A stretch of 7,824 bases of DNA from an uncultured Collinsella sp. (lineage in GTDB: Bacteria > Actinomycetota > Coriobacteriia > Coriobacteriales > Coriobacteriaceae): assembly GCA_902494945.1 (NCBI GenBank), contig CABUVF010000099.1, positions 1-7,824 on the forward strand, given 5' to 3'. Numbering within the stretch: the stretch's first letter is position 1; every line of letters starts with the position of its first letter. A program made the translations under genes and the position numbers. Shown here one piece after another: positions 1-5,421 of this stretch. The notes beneath the pieces are model-generated. The model ran no database searches, was not told the origin of the DNA, and saw nothing but the letters and a program-made list of their open reading frames with translations.

Positions 1-1
1 C

Positions 2-292
2 CGCAAGCCCGGCATTAAACTGCTGGTGGACTTCATCACCAACCCGGCCTTTATGGCGACCGGCAATGCCGAGCGCCTGCAGCGCCTGCACGACGACATT
101 AAGGGCAAGGACTGGTTTATGGCCCTGCTCGACATTGAGGAGTACATCCAGACCAAGGAGCGCGTGCTGGCCGACTACGAGGACCAGGACGCCTGGATGC
201 GCAAGGCGCTCATCAATATTGCCAACGCCGGCACCTTCTCGTCCGACCGCACCATCTCCCAGTACAACGACGAGATCAGGCACCTGAACTAA
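2..292 (+). CDS. glgP: Glycogen/maltodextrin phosphorylase, C-terminal part (5' end outside window)
   Basis: This is the 3' end of a glycogen/starch/maltodextrin phosphorylase (GT35), the cytoplasmic PLP enzyme that releases glucose-1-phosphate from alpha-1,4-glucans. The frame is open from base 2; about 96 residues are visible before the TAA at 290-292. The tail is characteristic: a W-F-M-A-L-L-D stretch, then an acidic helix, then D-A-W-M-R-K-A-L-I-N-I-A-N-A-G, then F-S-S-D-R-T-I-x-x-Y, which matches the family's conserved C-terminal N-I-A-x-x-G-x-F-S-S-D-R-T-I-x-x-Y block. The family usually ends in E-I-W; here the last residues are E-I-R-H-L-N. The catalytic core and PLP lysine lie outside the window. 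A GTG at 26 is internal, not a start. It converges with the sugar ABC operon and has its own terminator. Certain as a phosphorylase tail; substrate chain length cannot be told. Confidence 0.9.
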   Translation, partial: RKPGIKLLVDFITNPAFMATGNAERLQRLHDDIKGKDWFMALLDIEEYIQTKERVLADYEDQDAWMRKALINIANAGTFSSDRTISQYNDEIRHLN

Positions 293-320
293 TTTCGCTT
301 CCCTTACCCATCCTCTTGAG

Positions 321-353
321 AAACGGAGTCGTGGCGACACGGCTCCGTTTTTT
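321..353 (+). terminator. Intrinsic terminator of the phosphorylase gene
   Basis: A 13-bp stem (321-333 with 338-350, one G-T pair) closes on a GCGA tetraloop. The right arm runs straight into a run of six T (348-353). It lies 28 bases after the phosphorylase stop codon. Confidence 0.9.
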
Positions 354-393
354 GTGCCCGCACGTTACCCTGTGACCCGACTCGGCCAAACAA

Positions 394-609
394 TCTCGAT
401 CTGTAACAACTACTCAACCAAAACGATCCCAGCTGTTACAGATCGAGACATACCAGCCCCACCCTTTGGGTTTATCTCGATCTGTAACATCTAGCAGCTG
501 AAATTCGCCTTTGGTGTTACAGATTTAGATGAAATGGTTAGCTCGGCGGAACCGTCTCGATCTGTAACATCTAACGTCCGAAATCGGCCCTACCTGTTAC
601 AGATCGAGA
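394..609. repeat. Array of six 15-bp arms in alternating orientation (three 55-bp inverted-repeat units)
   Basis: The 15-mer TCTCGATCTGTAACA occurs at 394-408, 475-489 and 555-569. Its exact reverse complement occurs at 434-448 and 595-609, and with two adjacent changes (CG to TT at 525-526) at 515-529. Arm starts are 40, 41, 40, 40 and 40 bases apart. Each 55-bp unit is arm, 25 bases, inverted arm; the units are separated by 26 and 25 bases. Each unit could form a 15-bp stem with a 25-nt loop, but right arm to next left arm could pair equally well. No ORF, transposase or cas gene adjoins it. It lies between the terminators of two converging genes. Candidates are a REPIN/BIME-like cluster, MITE-like elements, or an array of protein sites; function unknown. 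Confidence 0.92.
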
Positions 610-632
610 CAAACGACCGGCCAGACAACCCC

Positions 633-681
633 AACACAAAGAAAGGCTCCCCTCTCGCCCAGTGGACGGGAGGGGAGCCTT
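633..681 (-). terminator. Intrinsic terminator of the sugar ABC operon
   Basis: A perfect 12-bp stem is formed by 643-654 and 670-681 with a 15-nt loop. Read on the minus strand, the stem ends in GCCTT and continues TCTTTGTG, a usable if interrupted U-tract. On the plus strand the stem is followed by TATATG, so termination in that direction should be weaker. It lies about 70 bases after the ATPase stop codon. Confidence 0.8.
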
Positions 682-749
682 ATATGTGACCGCGGCAAAA
701 GGATGGCAATACCGCAGTCGCCCAAAGGGAGGGCCTGGATGCACCGGGC

Positions 750-1949
750 CTAGATAAGGTTCTTGCCAGAGACCTTATCGAAGAGGTGGGTCGCGTTCTT
801 CTCGAACTTGAACCAGATGGTGTCGCCAGCCTTGAGCGCGCCCTTGGCCTCGAGGTCGACGACGGGGATAATCAGGACAAACTGGCCGTCGGGAGCGGTC
901 ACGTGGACATGCTCGGTCGAGCCCATGAGCTCGGTCACCTCGACGGTGCCCTGGAGCGCACCCTCCTCGTCCTTGTCGGCAAGCAGGATCTGCTCGGGAC
1001 GCACGCCGGCCGTGATCTCCTTCACGTCGCCGCCGTCCCAGGTGAGAGCAAGCTGAGCGCAGGTCTCGGGGGCGAGCGCCACGTTCATATCCTCGGTCTT
1101 GACGGTAAAGCCGTTGCCCGAGCGCACCAGCTGGGCATCGAAGAAGTTCATCTGCGGCACGCCGATAAAGCCGGCGACGAAGATGTTCGCGGGATGGTTG
1201 AAGACCTCCTGCGGGGTGGCGATCTGCTGGACGACGCCGTCCTTCATGACCACGATGCGGTCGCCAAGGGTCATGGCCTCGGTCTGGTCGTGAGTAACGT
1301 AAATGAAGGTGCCCTTGATCTCGTGACGCAGCTTAATGAGCTCGGCACGCATCTGGTTACGAAGCTTGGCGTCCAGGTTGGACAGCGGCTCGTCCATCAG
1401 GAAGACCTTGGGGTCTCGCACGATGGCGCGGCCGATGGCGACGCGCTGGCGCTGGCCACCCGAAAGCGCCTTAGGCTTACGGTCGAGATACTCGGTAATG
1501 CCCAGGATCTCGGCAGCAGAGCGAACCTTGCGGTCGATCTCGTCCTTGGGGACCTTCTTGAGCTCGAGCGTAAATGCCATGTTCTCGTACACCGTCATAT
1601 TGGGGTACAGAGCGTAGCTCTGGAACACCATGGCGATGTCGCGGTCCTTGGGTGCCACGTCGTTGACGCGCTTGCCATCGATGAGCACATCGCCCGAGGT
1701 GATATCCTCCAGGCCGGCGACCATGCGCATCGTCGTGGACTTACCGCAGCCAGAAGGGCCAACGAGGACGATGAACTCCTGGTCGTGAACGGTGAGGTTG
1801 AAGTCCTCTACAGCAAGCACACCGTCCTCGGTAACCTTGAGGTTGTGTTTCTTCTCCTCGGTCTTCTTCTTTTTGCCAAAGAAGCCCTTCTTTTTTGACT
1901 CGTTGTTGGGATACACCTTCTGAACATGTTTGAGAACGATCTCGGCCAT
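750..1949 (-). CDS. Sugar ABC importer ATPase, MalK/MsmK/UgpC family
   Basis: This 399-residue cytoplasmic ATPase energises the importer encoded by the genes just upstream. Motifs in order: Walker A G-P-S-G-C-G-K-S-T (64-72), Q-loop Q110, signature L-S-G-G-Q (162-166), Walker B V-F-L-M-D-E-P (182-188), D-loop S-N-L-D (190-193) and switch histidine H220. Residues after about 250 form the TOBE/regulatory domain typical of MalK-like proteins (V-R-P-E at 316-319). A lysine-rich insertion of about 25 residues lies at 16-40, between the first strand (ending V-Y-P, where the A-loop aromatic belongs) and the V-L-A-V-E-D-F strand. The start is supported by GAAAGG at 1957-1962, 7 bases upstream. It is the last gene of the operon, 68 bases after the second permease, with a hairpin in the gap. 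Whether it also serves other importers cannot be told. Confidence 0.93.
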   Translation of the reverse strand: MAEIVLKHVQKVYPNNESKKKGFFGKKKKTEEKKHNLKVTEDGVLAVEDFNLTVHDQEFIVLVGPSGCGKSTTMRMVAGLEDITSGDVLIDGKRVNDVAPKDRDIAMVFQSYALYPNMTVYENMAFTLELKKVPKDEIDRKVRSAAEILGITEYLDRKPKALSGGQRQRVAIGRAIVRDPKVFLMDEPLSNLDAKLRNQMRAELIKLRHEIKGTFIYVTHDQTEAMTLGDRIVVMKDGVVQQIATPQEVFNHPANIFVAGFIGVPQMNFFDAQLVRSGNGFTVKTEDMNVALAPETCAQLALTWDGGDVKEITAGVRPEQILLADKDEEGALQGTVEVTELMGSTEHVHVTAPDGQFVLIIPVVDLEAKGALKAGDTIWFKFEKNATHLFDKVSGKNLI

Positions 1950-1967
1950 GTCTTTACCTTTCGATAC

Positions 1968-1992
1968 GCGGCGCCGCGTTGAGGGGCGCCGC
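1968..1992 (-). other. GC-rich intercistronic hairpin before the ATPase gene
   Basis: A perfect 8-bp stem (1968-1975 with 1985-1992) closes on a 9-nt loop. It lies between the second permease stop and the ATPase ribosome site, ending 5 bases before the GAAAGG. There is no U-tract on the minus strand, so a full-stop terminator is unlikely. Inferred roles are mRNA 3'-end protection, processing, or tuning of ATPase translation. Confidence 0.6.
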
Positions 1993-2017
1993 CAAAACTT
2001 GCAAAACAGTTACGGCA

Positions 2018-2857
2018 TCAGCCCTTGACGGCACCTGCCACAACGCCGTCAATGATGTACTTCTGGCAGAAGATGTACATGATGACGATGGGGATGACGA
2101 CCATCATGATGCATGCCATCATGGGGCCGAGCTCGACGTGGCCATAGCCGCCGCGGAAGTACTGGATCAAGATAGGAATGGTCTTGTACTTGGTGGAGTC
2201 GAGCGTAAGATAGGGCAGCAGGTAGTCGTTCCAGACCCACATGGTCTCGAGAATGCCGACCGAAAGATAGGTGGGCTTCATGATGGGAAGGACGATCTTA
2301 AAGAACACCTGGACCGGGTTGCAGCCATCAATCATGGCCGCCTCCTCGATCTCGAGCGGGATGTTCTTTACAAAACCGGCGAACATAAAGACCGCCAGGC
2401 CCGCGCCAAAGCCGAGGTAGATAAAGCAGATGTTGAACGGCGTGTTGAAGCCGATGCGGTCCGCCAAATTGGACAGCGTGAACATGAGCATCTGGAAGGG
2501 CACGACCATCGAGAACACGAACAGGTAATAGAAGAAGTTCGAGATCTTGTTGTTGACACGAACCACGTACCAAGCGCACATGGAGCAGCACACCAAGATC
2601 AGCACGACCGACGTGACCGTGATGATGAGCGAATACATAAACGCCGAGGCAAAACCCTGCTCGTTTAAGGCATGCACGTAGTTTGCAAAGCCGTTGAACG
2701 TCTCGGGCGTGAGCAGATCGAACGCCGTGGTGGTGCTGATTGCGGTCCCCTTCTTAAAGGAATTGAGCGCAATCATGAACACGGGGTAGATCCACGCGAG
2801 CGACAGGATCGTAAAGAAAATCGAGAGCGCGCGGTTGATAGCCTTATCGCGTTTCAT
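2018..2857 (-). CDS. Sugar ABC importer permease, MalG/MsmG type
   Basis: This 279-residue inner-membrane subunit carries the binding-protein-dependent transport fold (MetI-like, CUT1). Hydrophobic segments lie near residues 11-31, 73-97, 108-128, 140-162, 197-215 and 246-264, six in all, as expected. The cytoplasmic EAA loop that docks on the ATPase is clear at about 170-194: I-E-E-A-A-M-I-D-G-C-N, then F-K-I-V-L-P. The C-terminus D-G-V-V-A-G-A-V-K-G is typical of MalG-type partners. Its ATG shares one base with the stop of the preceding permease (TAATG at 2859-2855), and a strong AAGGAGGTG lies at 2874-2866 inside the end of that gene, which implies translational coupling. It pairs with the MalF-type permease. 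Substrate cannot be read from it. Confidence 0.93.
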   Translation of the reverse strand: MKRDKAINRALSIFFTILSLAWIYPVFMIALNSFKKGTAISTTTAFDLLTPETFNGFANYVHALNEQGFASAFMYSLIITVTSVVLILVCCSMCAWYVVRVNNKISNFFYYLFVFSMVVPFQMLMFTLSNLADRIGFNTPFNICFIYLGFGAGLAVFMFAGFVKNIPLEIEEAAMIDGCNPVQVFFKIVLPIMKPTYLSVGILETMWVWNDYLLPYLTLDSTKYKTIPILIQYFRGGYGHVELGPMMACIMMVVIPIVIMYIFCQKYIIDGVVAGAVKG

Positions 2858-3711
2858 TACTGCTGCACCTCCTTGGACCTCGTGGCCTTAAGCTGGATCA
2901 TGGAAATAGCGACAACCAGGATGCAGAAGATAACTGCCTTGGCCTGACCGATGCCCTGCCATGCGATGCCAGCACGCGAATAGAACGTGTTGTAGATGTT
3001 CAGGGCGAGCATCTCGGTGGAGTGCGCCGGGGCGCCACCGGTAAGGGCGAGGTTCTGGTCGAACAGCTTAAAGCCGTTGGTGATGGACAGGAACAGGCAG
3101 ATGGTGATGGTCGGCATCAGGTTGGGGATCTTAACCTTCCAAAACGTCTGCCATGCCGTAGCGCCATCGACCTTGGCGGCCTCGATGTAGTCAGACGGAA
3201 TGGACTGCAGACCGGCGATGTAGATGATCATCATGTAGCCGACCTGTTGCCACAGGGTCAGGATGATAAGGCCCCAGAAGCCAGCGGCGGAGTTGAGGGC
3301 GATAAGCTGGGCACCCACATTGGAGAGCAGGCAGTTGATCAGAATCTGCCAAATGTAACCCAGCACAATGCCGCCGATCAAGTTAGGCATAAAGAAGATC
3401 GTACGGAAGATGTTGGTGCCCTTGAGCGCCTTGCGGGTGAGCGCCTGCGCGATGGCCAGCGCGATCACGTTGATGAGCACCGTCGACAGGAAGGCAAACG
3501 CCACGGTAAAGAAGAACGACGTGGAGAACTGCGGATCCGTCAAGGCACGCACATAGTTCTCGATACCGACAAAATGCGCGTTGTTAATGGTAATAAACTG
3601 GCAGAACGAGAGATAGAAGCCCTGGATAAAGGGGATCACGAACCCGATCATAAACGCCAGGCACGTGGGCAGCATAAAGAGCGGCCACCAGCGCTTGAGT
3701 GCTTTGCCCAT
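2857..3711 (-). CDS. Sugar ABC importer permease, MalF/MsmF/UgpA type
   Basis: This 284-residue membrane subunit is the first permease of the operon. It has about six hydrophobic segments (near residues 10-36, 67-90, 103-128, 144-168, 200-215 and 258-276) and no long periplasmic insertion like that of E. coli MalF, so it is the short MsmF/UgpA form. The EAA loop is at about 175-200: Y-I-E-A-A-K-V-D-G-A, then F-W-K-V-K-I-P. N-terminal P-F-I-Q-G-F-Y-L-S-F is a common opening for CUT1 permeases. The start is set by GAAAGGA at 3719-3725, 7 bases upstream. It overlaps the next permease by one base and follows the binding-protein gene after an 87-base gap holding a large hairpin. Confidence 0.93.
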   Translation of the reverse strand: MGKALKRWWPLFMLPTCLAFMIGFVIPFIQGFYLSFCQFITINNAHFVGIENYVRALTDPQFSTSFFFTVAFAFLSTVLINVIALAIAQALTRKALKGTNIFRTIFFMPNLIGGIVLGYIWQILINCLLSNVGAQLIALNSAAGFWGLIILTLWQQVGYMMIIYIAGLQSIPSDYIEAAKVDGATAWQTFWKVKIPNLMPTITICLFLSITNGFKLFDQNLALTGGAPAHSTEMLALNIYNTFYSRAGIAWQGIGQAKAVIFCILVVAISMIQLKATRSKEVQQ

Positions 3712-3731
3712 AGAAGGGTCCTTTCAATATG

Positions 3732-3767
3732 CAGGGGGCGGGCAAACCTGCGTCTGCCCGCCCCCTG
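3732..3767 (-). other. Strong GC-rich hairpin between binding-protein and permease genes
   Basis: A perfect 13-bp stem (3732-3744 with 3755-3767) closes on a 10-nt loop, in the 87-base gap after the binding-protein stop. On the minus strand it is followed by CATATTGAAAGG, with no U-tract. Hairpins here are common in binding-protein operons, where they protect the upstream mRNA and leave more binding protein than permease. That role is an inference in this case. Confidence 0.75.
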
Positions 3768-3798
3768 TCGCTAATCAGATAGCTTGGGCAGCAACTGC

Positions 3799-5115
3799 TT
3801 ACTCGGAAGCAGCCTTCTCGGTCTTCCAGCCATCGACGAAGGCGTTCTTGACGCCGTCCCACTTGCTGTTGTCGGCAGCATAGGCGATCAAAGCCTGCTT
3901 GAGGTTCTTCTTCCACTCCTCAGAGGGGATGTAAACGAAGTCCCAAGCAACGGTCTTCTTGCCGTCCTTGGCCATAGCAACGGCCTGCTGCGAGAAGACG
4001 TTGGTGGTCTCCTTAGCGCTCTTGAACGGGGCGGTCAGACCCATCTTGTCAGCGATGATGCTGGTGGCGGTGTCAGAAGTGACGCACCAATACATGAAGT
4101 CCTCGGTGGCCTTCTGGGCATCCTCGGAAGCCTGGGAGCTGACGCACCAGTAGTTCTCGCCGCCGGAGCACAGGCCCTGGTTCTCCTCGCCGTCGACGCC
4201 GATGTAGATCGGCAGCATGCCGAGCTGGTCGTCGGTCATACCGGCCTTGGTGAGGTCGGCGTAGGCCCAAGAGCCGTTCTGGTAGAAGACGGCCTTGCCG
4301 GTTGCGAACTCGTTGGTGGCGTCGTCACCGGTCTTGGAGGCGAGCTGCGAAGGATCACAGGTGGAGTCGGTGATGTACAGGTCGAAGATCTGCTTAAAGT
4401 TGTCGAGATACTCGCCCTTGATCTCGTCGTCCTCCTGGTTGTGCTCCTTCTCGAACTCGTAGTAGAGCGGGAGGTTGGCGAGGTGGGTGGTGTAGCGCCA
4501 GCTGGAGGAGTCATCCATGCCGGCGGAAGTGAAGGCACCGTCAACGCCGAGCTCGTCCTTGCGGGCCTGGATGTCATCGGCGCAAGCCTTCAGCTTGTCG
4601 AAGGAGTTGATGTCCTCGGCCTTGTAGCCGGCCTTCTCGAGGAGCTCCTTGTTGTAGATGATGCCGTAGCTCTCCTGAACCCAGTCGATACCCAGATCCT
4701 TGCCGTCGGACTGCAGCGCCAGGGAGTCGTCGATGAGCTCGCCGCGGAGCTTGGTGTCGGAAAGATCGGCGCAGTAGTCCTTCCAGTTCTTAAGGCCGGT
4801 GGGGCCGTTGACCTGGAACAGCGTCGGAGCGGAGCTCTTGGACATCTCGGACTTGAGCTTCTCCTCGTAGGTGTTGGAGGCGGCGGTCACGATCTTGACC
4901 TCGACGCCCTTCTCCTCCTTGTACGCCTTGGCGATCTCCTTCCACTCCTTGTCGACCTCGGGCTTGAACTGGAGGAAGTAGACCTCGGCAGCGTCACCAG
5001 AAGCAGAGGAGCCGGAGCCGGCAGAACCACCGCAACCCACGAGGCCCAGACCAAGAACTGCAGCCGCGGAACCAGCAAAGCCCAGGAACTGCCTTCTGCT
5101 CATTTCGTTCTTCAT
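3799..5115 (-). CDS. Sugar-binding lipoprotein of the ABC importer, with Tat-type signal
   Basis: This 438-residue solute-binding protein (SBP family 1, CUT1 type) captures the sugar outside the membrane for the two permeases. The N-terminus is M-K-N-E-M-S-R-R-Q-F-L-G followed by an Ala/Gly/Leu-rich segment and the lipobox L-V-G-C, which puts the lipidated cysteine at residue 28. S-R-R-Q-F-L matches the twin-arginine motif, so export is probably by Tat rather than Sec. A Gly/Ser linker follows. The mature part has the usual family marks: F-Q-V-N-G-P near 98, Y-G-I-I-Y-N-K near 147, and G-K-A-V-F-Y-Q-N-G-S-W-A near 266. The start at 5115 is chosen for GAAAGGG at 5125-5131, 9 bases upstream, and because the signal peptide then starts correctly; an ATG at 5103 is the alternative. 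It is the first gene of the operon. The ligand is unknown; the neighbours suggest an alpha-gluco-oligosaccharide. Confidence 0.92.
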   Translation of the reverse strand: MKNEMSRRQFLGFAGSAAAVLGLGLVGCGGSAGSGSSASGDAAEVYFLQFKPEVDKEWKEIAKAYKEEKGVEVKIVTAASNTYEEKLKSEMSKSSAPTLFQVNGPTGLKNWKDYCADLSDTKLRGELIDDSLALQSDGKDLGIDWVQESYGIIYNKELLEKAGYKAEDINSFDKLKACADDIQARKDELGVDGAFTSAGMDDSSSWRYTTHLANLPLYYEFEKEHNQEDDEIKGEYLDNFKQIFDLYITDSTCDPSQLASKTGDDATNEFATGKAVFYQNGSWAYADLTKAGMTDDQLGMLPIYIGVDGEENQGLCSGGENYWCVSSQASEDAQKATEDFMYWCVTSDTATSIIADKMGLTAPFKSAKETTNVFSQQAVAMAKDGKKTVAWDFVYIPSEEWKKNLKQALIAYAADNSKWDGVKNAFVDGWKTEKAASE

Positions 5116-5138
5116 TACAATCCACCCTTTCACACCGT

Positions 5139-5157
5139 GGCGGCACCCTTTGCCGCC
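5139..5157 (-). other. Leader hairpin before the binding-protein gene
   Basis: In the 5' leader, 5139-5145 pairs with 5151-5157 (7 bp, GC-rich) around a 5-nt loop that reads AAGGG on the mRNA. The hairpin ends 7 bases before the real GAAAGGG ribosome site (5131-5125). The loop resembles the ribosome site, but no partner anti-sequence was found. Confidence 0.45.
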
Positions 5158-5203
5158 GCCTTCGGAGATTGGCTCGGGGACTTTGCCCCTTTTGCTGATT
5201 TGC

Positions 5204-5232
5204 ACAATACGCTATTTGGCTAGTTGTTTGAA
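5204..5232 (-). promoter_or_regulatory. Candidate promoter of the sugar ABC operon
   Basis: On the minus strand, TTCAAA (5232-5227) and TATTGT (5209-5204) are 17 bases apart and each matches the sigma-70 consensus at four of six positions. Transcription would start near 5197, giving a leader of about 80 bases. The -35 lies inside the operator-like palindrome at 5224-5235. The regulator gene has a very similar promoter at 6175-6202, which strengthens the call. Confidence 0.5.
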
Positions 5233-5235
5233 CAA
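5224..5235. promoter_or_regulatory. Operator-like site A (TTGTTTGAACAA)
   Basis: A 12-bp inverted repeat, TTGT-N4-ACAA, differs from the perfect palindrome TTGTTTAAACAA at one position. It covers the -35 of the candidate ABC operon promoter. It is one of four such sites, all in control regions of this window. The likely binder is the TreR-like regulator encoded at 5422-6141. Confidence 0.6.
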
Positions 5236-5298
5236 GTATTACTAGAGCGGTAGAAAAACTTCGGTGAACGGTAATTTCAACTTGATACTTGACAAGTT

Positions 5299-5310
5299 TT
5301 GTATAAACAA
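5299..5310. promoter_or_regulatory. Operator-like site B (TTGTATAAACAA)
   Basis: This second TTGT-N4-ACAA site before the ABC operon also differs from TTGTTTAAACAA at one position (read on the minus strand TTGTTTATACAA). It lies 75 bp, about seven helical turns, from site A. As I recall, the B. subtilis TreR operator is TTGTATATACAA, one base different. A further half-site, TTGT at 5315-5318, makes AACAATTAATTGTT (5306-5319) a perfect 14-bp palindrome. Confidence 0.55.
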
Positions 5311-5329
5311 TTAATTGTTATTGAATGCA

Positions 5330-5385
5330 GAGAAAACGCCCGGTCAAGCCGATGTACCGTCGGTTTGACCGGGCGTTTTCTCTTT
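5330..5385 (-). terminator. Strong terminator of the regulator gene, usable in both directions
   Basis: A 23-bp stem (5330-5352 with 5360-5382, one G-T pair) closes on a 7-nt loop. The stem ends in GAGAAAA/TTTTCTC, so either strand yields a T-rich tail; the plus strand adds CTTT. It lies about 40 bases after the regulator's stop codon and insulates the ABC operon promoter from it. Confidence 0.88.
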
Positions 5386-5421
5386 GAGGGCATGAGTCTC
5401 GTCAGGCTGCGAGCTAGCCGG

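Larger units (their letters stand above)
293..749. other. Gene-free convergent intergenic region
   Basis: No plausible coding sequence is seen between the phosphorylase stop and the ATPase stop. The region holds the phosphorylase terminator (321-353), the alternating repeat array (394-609) and the ABC operon terminator (633-681). The remaining stretch, 682-749, shows only a short GC hairpin at 731-751 that overlaps the ATPase stop codon and lacks a U-tract. Confidence 0.85.

Noticed and set aside
394..609. CRISPR array
   Set aside because: Repeats are only 15 bp and alternate in orientation, three of the spacers resemble each other, and there is no cas gene in the window.
731..751. Hairpin over the ATPase stop codon as the operon terminator
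   Set aside because: The stem is 7-8 bp with no U-tract on the minus strand. The 12-bp stem at 643-681 followed by a T-rich tail is the better terminator.
786..1898. A 370-codon open frame on the plus strand, opposite the ATPase gene
   Set aside because: It is a shadow of a gene with complete ABC motifs. It has no family resemblance and lies wholly inside that gene.
3022..3774. A 250-codon plus-strand frame opposite the first permease
   Set aside because: The translation is rich in charged residues (D, E, H, R, Q) and is the antisense image of membrane segments; no ribosome site or domain supports it.
5176..5193. Plus-strand terminator GGGG...CCCC followed by TTTT
   Set aside because: The stem is only 4 bp, and no plus-strand gene ends there. 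It lies in the leader of the minus-strand operon.
5116..5205. Longer binding-protein start at 5205
   Set aside because: It would put 30 charged and glycine-rich residues before the Tat/lipobox signal. The start at 5115 has a well-spaced GAAAGGG, and the candidate promoter would start transcription downstream of 5205.
3784..5223. A 479-codon open frame on the plus strand, opposite the binding-protein gene
   Set aside because: It mirrors the binding-protein gene almost end to end. Its translation is a low-complexity Leu/Val/Gly-rich string with no recognisable domain, as expected from GC-rich codons read on the opposite strand.
5289..5307. Plus-strand promoter TTGACA/TATAAA
   Set aside because: The two hexamers are only 7 bases apart, and a strong terminator with no plus-strand gene lies just downstream.
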